Positions 16,640 to 25,293 of a DNA stretch of 64,000 nucleotides are shown here, piece after piece. Below the pieces are notes generated by a model. That model ran no database searches. It was given only the letters and a program-made list of their open reading frames with translations, and was not told the DNA's origin. This DNA is from an uncultured Parabacteroides sp. (GTDB lineage: Bacteria; Bacteroidota; Bacteroidia; Bacteroidales; Tannerellaceae). Numbering within the stretch: position 1 is the stretch's first letter; the number at the start of each line of letters is the position of its first letter. The stretch covers positions 1-64,000 of the forward strand of contig NZ_CABUOD010000020.1 of NCBI RefSeq assembly GCF_902493135.1, written 5' to 3'. The position numbers and the translations under genes were made by a program.

Positions 16640-18547
16640 TTATCTGTTCTTTCTCTGTTGTTTCTGCTTTTCCAATTGAGCTTGTTGGGCTTTCTGGGCT
16701 TCTTCCAGCCGCTTCATAAAGCCTGACTTCTTCATCGGCTTCTTTTTATTTTCTTCCAACTTGGCCAACAGTTTATCTTCGTTAATCGTATAACGGAAGA
16801 TGACAGTCTGCAAGATCGTGATCAAAGTGGAGATGAAGTAATAGTAAGTCAGACCGGATGCATACTGGTTAAAGAAAACCAACATCATCAGCGGCATCAT
16901 ATACATCATCGCCTTCATGCCCGGCATCTGCTGCTGCCCGGTGTTGGTCTGCTCCATATTGAACTTCGTGTATATGATGTTCGTTACGGTCATCAACAGA
17001 CAGAACAAACTGATATGGTTGCCGAAGTACGGTGTAATAATAGGAATATATGTATTCCAACTTACAATCGCATCATAAGTAGACAAATCGTGTGCCCAAA
17101 GGAAACTCTGGTGACGCAATTCGATTGCCGACGGGAAGAACATGAACAAGGCGACCAAGATCGGCATCTGCAACAACATCGGAACACATCCCGACATCGG
17201 GCTCGCTCCGGCACGGCTATACAGTTCCATTGTAGCACGCTGACGCTCTACAGCCTTATCCTGTCCCGGATATTTAGCATTGAGCTCTTCCACCTGCGGA
17301 CGCAATACACGCATCTTGGCCGATGACATATAAGACTTGTACGTCAACGGGAACAGGATCAATTTAACGATAACCGTCAGCAGGAAGATCAACAAACCGT
17401 AGCTATGGATAAACTGCCCAAGGAAGTTAAACAACGGAATGACGAAATACTGGTTCACCCAACGGAAAATACCCCATCCCAGCGGCACGATCTTTTCCAG
17501 ATCCAGTTGGTCGGCCTTTTCCACATTATCGTCAAATGACTTCAACAGTGAAAACTGGTTCGGACCGAAATAAAAACGCAGATCGGTCGACTCGTTTCCT
17601 TTCAAATCAAAAGGAACGGAGGTCGTTGTTTTATATTCCTTCAGGAAAGGGCCGCCTTCGGGCAACATCTTCGAATCGATAGTCGTCGACTCGAATCCTT
17701 CGTTTCCGGCGATCAGGATAGAAGAAAAATACATATCTTTATAAGCGACCCATTTCAACCGGTTAGACAATTGCTTACTATCGTTCTTGGTTTCGCTCAG
17801 GTATTCCACGTCGTCAGCCATAAATTTATAATACACCGTTGCATAACGGTCTTCAAACTTACGCCCTTTTTCCTGCTGGGTTATTTTTTGCTGCCACAAC
17901 AGGTCCAATGCGGTCGTACCCGGCGACAGTACACCATTCAAACCGGTTCCCTTAATAGAGAACTGCAACATATAATCGTCAGGTTTCAAGGAATACATAA
18001 AATCCAGATGGCTGCCTTCGCCTGTATTCAGGCGCATGGTGATACTGTTCGGGTCATTCCCTTTTACAGGAGTAAAATACAAATCGCCGGTATTTACCAC
18101 ACGATTATCAGCCGTTACCAAAGTAAAATCGAACTTCGAATCCTTCTCATCAAAAAGCACCAGAGGTTCGCCTTTATAATTATCGTACTTTTTCAGGCGG
18201 ACATATCCGATACGTCCTCCCTTATTATCCAAACGGACTTCAATCAGCTCGTTTTCCAAAACAGTGGAACCATCCTCTCCTACCATTGCATCAGCAAAAA
18301 CGCCAAACGTGTTTTGTAAACGGGCAAGCCGTACGGAATCGGGCAAGCCGGCCAGTTCTTCGTCCGCTTTAGCTTCCTTATTCAATTCTTTCTGCTGTTC
18401 CAGCTGCTTTGCATATTCTATCTGGGCGATCGAATCCTGCATCCGGCGCTGTGCTTCCATCTGCTCCGGCGTAGGTTTGTTCAACCACGTAAATACAATT
18501 AAGACAACTCCAATAAGCAGGAAACCTATTATCGTGTTTTTATCCAT
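16640..18547 (-). CDS. yidC: membrane protein insertase YidC
   Basis: A 635-residue inner-membrane insertase that places membrane proteins with or without SecYEG. It has the Gram-negative layout: an N-terminal anchor (about residues 5-20), a large periplasmic beta domain (about 60-345), and the conserved five-helix core (about 365-590) with KMRVLRPQVEELNAKYPGQD and MSGCVPMLLQMPILVALFMF. The C-terminus is Lys/Gln rich, which can aid ribosome contact. It starts 9 bases after pyrG and shares its promoter and the strong terminator downstream. Confidence 0.95.
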   Translation of the reverse strand: MDKNTIIGFLLIGVVLIVFTWLNKPTPEQMEAQRRMQDSIAQIEYAKQLEQQKELNKEAKADEELAGLPDSVRLARLQNTFGVFADAMVGEDGSTVLENELIEVRLDNKGGRIGYVRLKKYDNYKGEPLVLFDEKDSKFDFTLVTADNRVVNTGDLYFTPVKGNDPNSITMRLNTGEGSHLDFMYSLKPDDYMLQFSIKGTGLNGVLSPGTTALDLLWQQKITQQEKGRKFEDRYATVYYKFMADDVEYLSETKNDSKQLSNRLKWVAYKDMYFSSILIAGNEGFESTTIDSKMLPEGGPFLKEYKTTTSVPFDLKGNESTDLRFYFGPNQFSLLKSFDDNVEKADQLDLEKIVPLGWGIFRWVNQYFVIPLFNFLGQFIHSYGLLIFLLTVIVKLILFPLTYKSYMSSAKMRVLRPQVEELNAKYPGQDKAVERQRATMELYSRAGASPMSGCVPMLLQMPILVALFMFFPSAIELRHQSFLWAHDLSTYDAIVSWNTYIPIITPYFGNHISLFCLLMTVTNIIYTKFNMEQTNTGQQQMPGMKAMMYMMPLMMLVFFNQYASGLTYYYFISTLITILQTVIFRYTINEDKLLAKLEENKKKPMKKSGFMKRLEEAQKAQQAQLEKQKQQRKNR

Positions 18548-18556
18548 CTATAATTC

Positions 18557-20164
18557 TTATTTTTTATTTTCAACTGCAGCTTTCACAAAGCTAACGAAAA
18601 GTGGGTTAGGGTTAACCACCGTACTGTTATATTCCGGATGGAACTGAACCCCCACAAACCATTTCAAAGCTGGGATCTCAACGACTTCAACCAAGTTCGA
18701 TTCCGGATTTTCGCCGACGCACATCATACCGGCGGCTTCAAACTTATCGCGATATTCACTGTTGAATTCAAAACGATGACGATGGCGTTCCTGGATATGT
18801 GTCTGTCCGTATGCTTCATAAGCCTTGGAGCCTTTCTTCAACACACAGTCGTATGCACCCAGGCGCATAGAGCCACCCATATTGGTCACGTTTTTCTGCT
18901 CTTCCATCAGGTCGATCACCTTATACGGAGTATTGGGTTCCATTTCGGTCGAGTTCGCTTCCGTCAGCCCCATTACGTCGCGGGCAAATTCGATCACCAT
19001 GCACTGCATGCCCAAACAGATCCCCAGGCAAGGAACATCGTTTTCACGAGCATACTTCAATGCGGCAAACTTTCCTTCAATACCACGTTGCCCGAATCCC
19101 GGAGCAATCAAGATTCCGTCCATATCCTTCAATAATTCGGCTGCATTGCCGTCATTCAGTTTTTCGGAATGGAACAAATGCAAATCGAGCTTACGATCAT
19201 TATAAATAGCTGCCTGCAACAGAGATTCGTCGATCGACTTATAAGCGTCCTGCAGCTCAACATATTTACCGACCAAGCCGATCTTTACAGTTTCGGTAGC
19301 GTCTACCTTACGTTGTAAGAACTGATGCCAAGGCTTCATTTCCGGTGTCGGTCCGACTTCCAGTCCGACTTTACGCAGGATCACTTCGTCCATTTTCTGA
19401 CGCTGCAATACCAACGGTACTTCGTAGATCGTCGGAACATCGATCGACTGTATAACCGCATCCTGTGCAACATTACAGAAAAGAGCGACTTTACTTAATA
19501 TATTGGCACTTAACTCATGTTCGGTGCGCAACACCAGGACATCCGGCTGGATACCCAACTCTTGCAGCTGTTTTACGGAATGCTGTGTCGGTTTGGTTTT
19601 GTATTCTTTTGCAGCCGCGATATAAGGCACATAGGTAAGATGTACGCATATACAATTCTTTCCCAGTTCCCATTTCAGCTGACGTACGCTTTCGATAAAC
19701 GGAAGAGATTCGATATCGCCTACCGTACCGCCGATCTCAGTAATCACGAAATCAAATTTGTATTTATTTCCCAGCAATTTCACATTGCGCTTGATCTCGT
19801 CCGTGATATGAGGCACCACCTGGACAGTCTTTCCCAGGTAATCCCCTTTACGTTCTTTGCTGATAACGCTCTGATAGATGCGTCCTGTAGTGATGTTATT
19901 TGCGCGGGTTGTCTGAACATTCAGGAAACGTTCGTAGTGTCCGAGGTCCAAATCCGCTTCATGTCCGTCTACGGTAACATAGCATTCCCCATGTTCATAC
20001 GGGTTCAACGTACCCGGATCGATATTAATATAGGGGTCAAATTTCTGAATGGTAACCTTGTAACCTCTTGCCTGAAGTAGTTTACCCAATGATGCGGCAA
20101 TAATTCCCTTACCTAAAGAAGAGACCACGCCGCCCGTAACGAAGATGTACTTTGTATCTGCCAC
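18557..20164 (-). CDS. pyrG: CTP synthase
   Basis: A 535-residue enzyme that aminates UTP to CTP using glutamine and ATP. The N-terminal synthetase domain (1-270) opens with KYIFVTGGVVSSLGKGIIAA, and contains ITEIGGTVGDIESLPF. The glutaminase domain (about 290-535) has the Cys nucleophile in LGICLGMQ, the oxyanion region APGFGQRG and the His in GVQFHPEYNS. All catalytic parts are intact and the length is normal. It precedes yidC by 9 bases, a pairing of nucleotide and membrane biogenesis genes. A good promoter lies about 50 bases upstream. Confidence 0.97.
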   Translation of the reverse strand: MADTKYIFVTGGVVSSLGKGIIAASLGKLLQARGYKVTIQKFDPYINIDPGTLNPYEHGECYVTVDGHEADLDLGHYERFLNVQTTRANNITTGRIYQSVISKERKGDYLGKTVQVVPHITDEIKRNVKLLGNKYKFDFVITEIGGTVGDIESLPFIESVRQLKWELGKNCICVHLTYVPYIAAAKEYKTKPTQHSVKQLQELGIQPDVLVLRTEHELSANILSKVALFCNVAQDAVIQSIDVPTIYEVPLVLQRQKMDEVILRKVGLEVGPTPEMKPWHQFLQRKVDATETVKIGLVGKYVELQDAYKSIDESLLQAAIYNDRKLDLHLFHSEKLNDGNAAELLKDMDGILIAPGFGQRGIEGKFAALKYARENDVPCLGICLGMQCMVIEFARDVMGLTEANSTEMEPNTPYKVIDLMEEQKNVTNMGGSMRLGAYDCVLKKGSKAYEAYGQTHIQERHRHRFEFNSEYRDKFEAAGMMCVGENPESNLVEVVEIPALKWFVGVQFHPEYNSTVVNPNPLFVSFVKAAVENKK

Positions 20165-20215
20165 GATAGTAATATTTTAATTATCTTTTAATTGCACACT
20201 CGCATTTCAAAATTG

Positions 20216-20246
20216 CAAAGTTACATATTTTCATCCATATGGCAAG
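20216..20246 (-). promoter_or_regulatory. promoter of pyrG-yidC
   Basis: On the minus strand CTTG (20246-20243) is followed after 19 bases by TAACTTTG (20223-20216), about 52 bases before the pyrG start codon. Confidence 0.65.
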
Positions 20247-20319
20247 GGGTAAGAATATATTTGACGGAGCGACCGCATCAAAAGATTGTTTATACGCCTA
20301 ATGTTTCTTATCGCCTCGG

Positions 20320-20378
20320 CTACAATTCTGTAATCGTCGGTGATTTTATAATCAGTGCCGTCGATTACAGAATAGTAG
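20320..20378. repeat. long hairpin in the pyrG/HdeD divergent gap
   Basis: CTAC then ATTCTGTAATCG (20320-20336) pairs with CGATTACAGAAT then GTAG (20362-20378): 16 of 17 arm positions match, with a single unpaired A-A. Inner bases can pair further. The 348-base gap (20165-20512) lies between divergent promoters, so no gene ends here and this is not an ordinary terminator. Otherwise the gap holds the pyrG promoter (20216-20246) and a weak TATCTTCG box (20466-20473) before the HdeD-like gene. Confidence 0.7.
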
Positions 20379-20512
20379 GGCAACCGAAATAGAATAACAG
20401 GGAAAGAAAATAGGTTAAGAGAGGCATTGCGTCCTTTTTTCTTTCTTTTTCAATAGAAAATAGCGTATCTTCGTTGTTACATAAGAAATGACATTCTAAA
20501 TTAGAAGAAAGC

Positions 20513-21031
20513 ATGAAAGGTTTAAATGGTTCAGTCCTACGTTGCATATTCGCAATCGTGCTGGGACTTGTATTGGTTCTTTGGCCGGAAGCGGCTGTAA
20601 CTTATCTGGTGATAACGATCGGGATCTGTTTCATCATACCCGGATTATTCTCGCTCTTGAATTACTTCACCCGCGAGAAAGTGGAAGGCGAGCCGAGTCC
20701 GATGTTTCCGATCGACGGGGCGGGCAGCATCCTGTTCGGGGCATGGCTGGTGATCATGCCGCAATTTTTCGTCAGTATATTAATGTATATTTTAGGGGCT
20801 TTGCTGGTTCTTGCCGGAGCACAACAATTGATATCACTGGTTTCCGCCCGCAAATGGCGCACAGTTCCATACGGATTTTACATCCTGCCGTCCCTCATCC
20901 TGATAACAGGGGTCATGATCCTTGCCTACCCGTTCGGAGCGGCAGCCAACACATTCGTGATTTTCGGAGTCGCTTGCCTGGTCTACGGCATATCCGAATT
21001 GATCAACTGGTATAAGTTCAGTAAAAGATAA
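20513..21031 (+). CDS. HdeD-like (DUF308) membrane protein
   Basis: A 172-residue integral membrane protein with six predicted helices and almost no loops, as in the HdeD family linked to acid resistance in Escherichia. Helices lie at about 11-28, 35-52, 72-90, 95-110, 128-145 and 148-165. The pattern of two repeated three-helix halves fits DUF308. The molecular role is not established. Its stop lies 24 bases from the convergent AraC gene end. Confidence 0.8.
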   Translation: MKGLNGSVLRCIFAIVLGLVLVLWPEAAVTYLVITIGICFIIPGLFSLLNYFTREKVEGEPSPMFPIDGAGSILFGAWLVIMPQFFVSILMYILGALLVLAGAQQLISLVSARKWRTVPYGFYILPSLILITGVMILAYPFGAAANTFVIFGVACLVYGISELINWYKFSKR

Positions 21032-21054
21032 GAGAAACCGGAGTACCGCCCGTT

Positions 21055-21963
21055 TCAGGACTTACGGTACTCCATCGGGGAAATCCCCATGTGTTTCTTA
21101 AAAAATTTCCCGAAAGTCGACTGGTCGGAAAAGTGAAGTATATCCGCCACCTGCTGAACAGTTGCCTGCGGGGCTTTCAAGAGGATTTTCGCCTCGACGA
21201 TCAAAGCATCGTCTATCCACTTATTTGCGGACTTGCCCGTCAGTTCCTTCAAGATCAACGACAGATATTGCGGCGTGATAAATAACTTTTCGGCATAAAA
21301 AGTAACCACATGCTGCTCCTTGCAATGTTCAAACAACAATTGCAGGAACTGTTCGAACAGTTCTTCCTTACGGGAAAGGGTCGGCCGGATCAAACGGTCT
21401 TTCTTGCCCAACAATATATTTCCCAGTTCCAACAGAAAGCCTATAAAGGCATTCTGCACCAGTTCCTTCTGATAAAAATGAGTGCGCTCCCTCATTTTCT
21501 CCCGTATGACCTGCATACAACCGGCCAGTTTTACCGCTTCTTCCGGTTCCAGTTCCGTACAAGGATTCTTGCGGACCTCCATATAGTTCGCAATCGCCTG
21601 AGTCCTGTTACCTCCACCCGGATTACAATCGTTCAGAAACTCCTTGGCCGCAATCAGCAAGCGGCCTTTAAAATCTTTACTGATCTTGTCAAGCTGGAGC
21701 GCATGCGTAGGCATGATCGTTATAAAACTATTCGGCTTGACAGTGTAAGAAACATAATCCAGATGAATTTCAAGCGTTCCTTCGAAAGTCAACACCATTA
21801 AAAGCGCATTCAACCGCATCGGAGCAAAACGTTCGGGCGAGTCGGGATCTCCGATATCCATACTACCGTCCAGATCTGCAATCGAAAAAATATCCTGAAA
21901 ACTATCACGGAAAATAATGCTTTTATTCAGCTCCGCCAATTCTATTAAAGGAAGTTTTTCCAT
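21055..21963 (-). CDS. AraC-family transcriptional regulator
   Basis: A 302-residue regulator with an N-terminal cupin-like sensor region (about 20-120, VSYTVKPNSFITIMPTHALQL) and a C-terminal double helix-turn-helix (about 205-300). The C-terminal signature FSDQSTFGKFFKKHMGISPM is typical of AraC. It is transcribed away from the TetR-efflux-steroid operon across a 220-base gap, a layout in which AraC proteins often control the divergent unit (inference). A good promoter precedes it. The ligand is unknown. Confidence 0.9.
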   Translation of the reverse strand: MEKLPLIELAELNKSIIFRDSFQDIFSIADLDGSMDIGDPDSPERFAPMRLNALLMVLTFEGTLEIHLDYVSYTVKPNSFITIMPTHALQLDKISKDFKGRLLIAAKEFLNDCNPGGGNRTQAIANYMEVRKNPCTELEPEEAVKLAGCMQVIREKMRERTHFYQKELVQNAFIGFLLELGNILLGKKDRLIRPTLSRKEELFEQFLQLLFEHCKEQHVVTFYAEKLFITPQYLSLILKELTGKSANKWIDDALIVEAKILLKAPQATVQQVADILHFSDQSTFGKFFKKHMGISPMEYRKS

Positions 21964-21991
21964 CTTTACCTATTTACTAATCGTGTACTTG

Positions 21992-22022
21992 CAAAGGTAA
22001 ACATTTTTTCAATAAACAGAAA
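21992..22022 (-). promoter_or_regulatory. promoter of the AraC regulator gene
   Basis: TACCTTTG on the minus strand (21999-21992) lies about 30 bases before the start codon, with TTTC at 22022-22019 after a 19-base spacer. The -7 box is ideal, the -33 element approximate. Confidence 0.6.
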
Positions 22023-22060
22023 GATGTTTCATTTTTTACCAATGAATAACGGTTTTTTAG

Positions 22061-22084
22061 GAATAAGAGAACCTTCACTTATTC
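22061..22084. promoter_or_regulatory. candidate operator in the AraC/TetR divergent gap
   Basis: A perfect inverted repeat, GAATAAG at 22061-22067 and CTTATTC at 22078-22084, spaced by 10 bases. A further GAATAA half-site lies at about 22107. It is centred between the two divergent promoters, so either regulator could use it. Confidence 0.4.
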
Positions 22085-22115
22085 GTTTTCGACTAATTCC
22101 GTAACAGAATAAACC

Positions 22116-22146
22116 TTTTTAGTTTTCCAAATTAGACAGACCTTTG
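22116..22146 (+). promoter_or_regulatory. weak promoter of the efflux/steroid operon
   Basis: TTTT at 22116-22119, a 19-base spacer and GACCTTTG at 22139-22146, followed by C. The first base of the -7 box deviates from TAnnTTTG, which would suit a promoter that needs an activator. It lies 37 bases before the TetR start codon. Confidence 0.4.
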
Positions 22147-22183
22147 CAACGTCAGATGGTATAAAAAGTAATCATTAAAATCG

Positions 22184-22795
22184 ATGATCATAAAAGAACA
22201 AACAATGTTAACGGCATTCGACTTATTTTCTGAACACGGGATTAAGAACGTCAGTATGGATGATATCGCTCATAACGCGAGTATATCCAAACGGACCCTT
22301 TACGAGCTTTTTGAGGATAAGGAAACGCTGCTGACAGAATGTATCAACCTGAGTTACAACCAAATGAAGCTATCCATGAAGCGACTTGAATCCGAGCCGA
22401 TAACAGCACTCGAAGTCGCGTTGCTTTTCTATGAAGAGCTCATGAAAAGGCCTCGTTGGTTTAACCCGAAATTCTATGATGATCTGAAACGCTATCCGAA
22501 AGCATTACAGAAAATGGAAGAAGAGAAATCCCGTTTTCTGAAAAAATGCATAAAACTACTGTCCCGAGGAGCAAAAGAAGGTGTTTTTCAACCGAATATC
22601 AACTTCGAGATTGTAGCTTTGCTGGCCAAAGAGCAGGCGAAGATGGTCCGTCCGCCCAAAGCCCTCTCCAAGCATTCCGTGGCTGAAGTGTTCAATACGA
22701 TTCTTTACACTTTCCTTCGAGGAATCTCTACAGAAAAAGGTATTGCCATTTTAGACCGGTATTTATTGAAATATATACAGAAGCAATTAGATTGA
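22184..22795 (+). CDS. TetR-family regulator of the efflux operon
   Basis: A 203-residue TetR protein. The helix-turn-helix covers about residues 8-50 (FSEHGIKNVSMDDIAHNASI then SKRTLYELFEDKETLL), followed by a helical ligand domain. It is the first gene of a codirectional run: the TolC gene starts 40 bases after its stop, then adaptor, pump and further genes. TetR repressors next to RND pumps commonly sense the exported compound. With steroid-reducing enzymes at the end of the same run, a bile acid or steroid ligand is a fair guess, but only an inference. Confidence 0.88.
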   Translation: MIIKEQTMLTAFDLFSEHGIKNVSMDDIAHNASISKRTLYELFEDKETLLTECINLSYNQMKLSMKRLESEPITALEVALLFYEELMKRPRWFNPKFYDDLKRYPKALQKMEEEKSRFLKKCIKLLSRGAKEGVFQPNINFEIVALLAKEQAKMVRPPKALSKHSVAEVFNTILYTFLRGISTEKGIAILDRYLLKYIQKQLD

Positions 22796-22835
22796 ACGAA
22801 CGATTTTATTAAAAAATCAAATTTACTTATTTTAA

Positions 22836-24218
22836 ATGAGACAAATCTTAATTACAAAAAAGATGATGTGGGTAGTGATGATGTTACTGCCCTCCCTGGC
22901 CTTCTCCTCCGCTAAAGCCCAGGACACGCTGATCCTCGACATCGGGAAAGCCCTGGAGATTGCGCTGAGCGAAAACCCCACTGTAAAAGTGGCCAATAAG
23001 GAAATCCAGAAGAAAAAATATGCACAGAAAGGTTCCTATGCCGCTCTATTTCCCCAAGTAAGTTTTGCAGCCGACTACAACCGGACCTTGAAAAAACAGG
23101 TGATGTATATGGACGGTTTCGACATGGGGAGCTCCGAAATACCCGGTATGGAAGACATGCCGAGTATGGATGAAGGGATCGAAGTGGGGCGTGATAATAA
23201 CTGGAGCCTCGGCTTCAACGCCTCGATGCCGATTGTCAATGCCGCTCTTTGGAAAAGCCTGAGTATCTCGGCTGTAGATGTGGAATTGGCTATCGAGCAG
23301 GCGCGTTCCTCTAAAATCGCGATGGTCAACCAAGTGAAGAAAGGGTATTACGGCGTGCTTCTTGCCAACGATTCATATCGCGTATTCAAGGAAAGCTATG
23401 ACAACGCAATGGAAAATTACTTGGATATCAAGCGAAAGTTCGAACAGGGAACCGTTGCCGAATACGACCTGATACGCGCCGATGTTACCGTCAAGAACAG
23501 CGAACCCAATATGTTGCAAGCCGAAAACGCATTGGTCCTTGCCAAATGGCAACTGAAAGCATTGTTGGGCATGGATCTGGACCTAAATATCGAATGTAAA
23601 GGACAATTGACCGATTTTGAAAAGGATCTTTTCGGCGATTTCCTTTCGACAGACACGACGCTGGCCGACAATACAGACCTGAAACAGATGGATTTACAGG
23701 CAAAGCAGTTGGAAAAGACTCTGACCATGCAAAAATTCGATTATTTGCCGACACTGTCGCTTACCGGTTTGTATCAATGGACAGCCATGAACAACAACTT
23801 CAAGTTCAAGGACTATATGTGGAATCCCTACTCGATGGTCGGCGTCTCGCTTTCCATCCCCATCTTCTCCGGCGGCAGTAAGTTCTATAAGATCAAACAG
23901 ACAAGAAATTCGATCGAACAGTTGAGCCTGCAAAGAGAGGATACGCAACGGAACCTACAACTGGCGATCAAGCAATATATAGATAACATGAATACCTGCG
24001 TCAAACGGTTCGACGCTTCACAGAAAGGAGTGGAACAAGCCGAACGGGGGTATATGATCTCACAGAAACGCTATGATACAGGTGCCGGGACTCTGCTCGA
24101 AATGAACGATTCGGAATTGGCGCTGACACAAGCCAAACTGAATTTCAACCAAGCGATTTACGATTATATGGTAGCGAAGGCCGACCTGGAAAAGGTGTTA
24201 GGCCAGCAAGAGTTTTAA
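22836..24218 (+). CDS. TolC-family outer membrane efflux protein
   Basis: A 460-residue outer-membrane channel subunit of a tripartite pump. A signal peptide (about 1-28, ending SSAKA) precedes two outer-membrane-efflux repeats rich in long helices: about 35-240 and 260-455. The segment ISQKRYDTGAGTLLEMNDSELALTQ near the C-terminus is a family hallmark. It belongs to the operon with the adaptor and RND gene that follow at 37 and 12 bases, so the three form one export system spanning both membranes. Confidence 0.92.
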   Translation: MRQILITKKMMWVVMMLLPSLAFSSAKAQDTLILDIGKALEIALSENPTVKVANKEIQKKKYAQKGSYAALFPQVSFAADYNRTLKKQVMYMDGFDMGSSEIPGMEDMPSMDEGIEVGRDNNWSLGFNASMPIVNAALWKSLSISAVDVELAIEQARSSKIAMVNQVKKGYYGVLLANDSYRVFKESYDNAMENYLDIKRKFEQGTVAEYDLIRADVTVKNSEPNMLQAENALVLAKWQLKALLGMDLDLNIECKGQLTDFEKDLFGDFLSTDTTLADNTDLKQMDLQAKQLEKTLTMQKFDYLPTLSLTGLYQWTAMNNNFKFKDYMWNPYSMVGVSLSIPIFSGGSKFYKIKQTRNSIEQLSLQREDTQRNLQLAIKQYIDNMNTCVKRFDASQKGVEQAERGYMISQKRYDTGAGTLLEMNDSELALTQAKLNFNQAIYDYMVAKADLEKVLGQQEF

Positions 24219-24255
24219 AGAACAGAAAATAGACATAGAATAAAAATATCACAAA

Positions 24256-25281
24256 ATGGAAACAAATAGAAAACAACACTTCATATCACTCCTCATTTTA
24301 CCTTTATTGCTGTCCTGTTCGTCAGAAAAGAAAGATCCGGCACAAACGGAGACCGCCAGCAATAAAGCCATTGTGAGAGTAGAAACCGTTTCAGCACAAG
24401 ACGTAGAGCAGATCAGTGAATTTACAGCGACGGTCGAAGCTAACATTTCCAACAACATCGCCCCGCAAACCCCGGTGCGCATAGAGAAGTTGTTCGCGGA
24501 AGTCGGCGATCACGTAAAAGCGGGCCAACTCCTGGTCAAGATGGATGAGACAAACCTCAAACAGACCAAAATACAATTGGACAACCAGGAACTGGAGTTC
24601 AAACGCATCGATGAACTGTACAAAGTAGGCGGCGCCTCCAAATCAGCCTGGGATGCACAGAAAACGCAGTTGGACGTAAGCCGTGCGGCCTACAAGAACT
24701 TACAGGAAAACACACAGTTGCTGAGTCCGATCACCGGCATCGTAACCGCCCGCAATTATGATAGCGGAGATATGTATAGCGGAGGCTCGCCGATCTTCAC
24801 CGTAGAGCAGGTCCGTCCGGTCAAACTGCTGGTAAACGTATCCGAAAGCCTCTTCACGAAAGTGAAAAAGGGAAAAGATGTCGACATCCGGTTGGATGTG
24901 TACGGAGACGAAGTATTCAAAGGGAAAGTCAGCTTGGTTTACCCGACCATCGACCCGAATACACGCACATTCCCCGTCGAGATCAAAATCGACAATAGCG
25001 ACGAACGCGTCCGCCCCGGAATGTTTGCCCGCGTGACGATCGGTTTCGGCACGCAAAACCATGTGGTGGCTCCGGACCTCGCGATCGTAAAACAGTCCGG
25101 TGCAGGCGATCGATATATATATGTATATAAAGACGGTAAAGTTTCCTACGAAAAAGTAGAACTGGGACGTCGTATGGGAAACAAATATGAAGTCATTTCG
25201 GGTGTGAACAATGGCGACCAGGTCGTAGTATCCGGTCAAAGCCGCCTGAACAACGGAATGGAAGTAGAAATCGAAAAGTAA
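24256..25281 (+). CDS. RND efflux periplasmic adaptor lipoprotein
   Basis: A 341-residue membrane-fusion protein linking the RND pump to the TolC channel. A lipoprotein signal ends LLLSCSSEK, so Cys at about residue 16 should be acylated. The biotinyl-lipoyl half-motifs are visible around 65-90 (VRIEKLFAEVGDHVKAGQLL) and 150-180 (LLSPITGIVTARNYDSGDMY), with a helical hairpin between and the beta-barrel domain from 190. Length is typical. It lies between TolC and RND genes in one operon. Confidence 0.92.
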   Translation: METNRKQHFISLLILPLLLSCSSEKKDPAQTETASNKAIVRVETVSAQDVEQISEFTATVEANISNNIAPQTPVRIEKLFAEVGDHVKAGQLLVKMDETNLKQTKIQLDNQELEFKRIDELYKVGGASKSAWDAQKTQLDVSRAAYKNLQENTQLLSPITGIVTARNYDSGDMYSGGSPIFTVEQVRPVKLLVNVSESLFTKVKKGKDVDIRLDVYGDEVFKGKVSLVYPTIDPNTRTFPVEIKIDNSDERVRPGMFARVTIGFGTQNHVVAPDLAIVKQSGAGDRYIYVYKDGKVSYEKVELGRRMGNKYEVISGVNNGDQVVVSGQSRLNNGMEVEIEK

Positions 25282-25293
25282 GAGACAAACACT

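Noticed and set aside
22184..22795. Local repressor of the AraC gene only
   Set aside because: The 40-base gap to the TolC gene and the shared direction make it the first gene of the pump operon; control of AraC too remains possible but is not needed to explain the layout.
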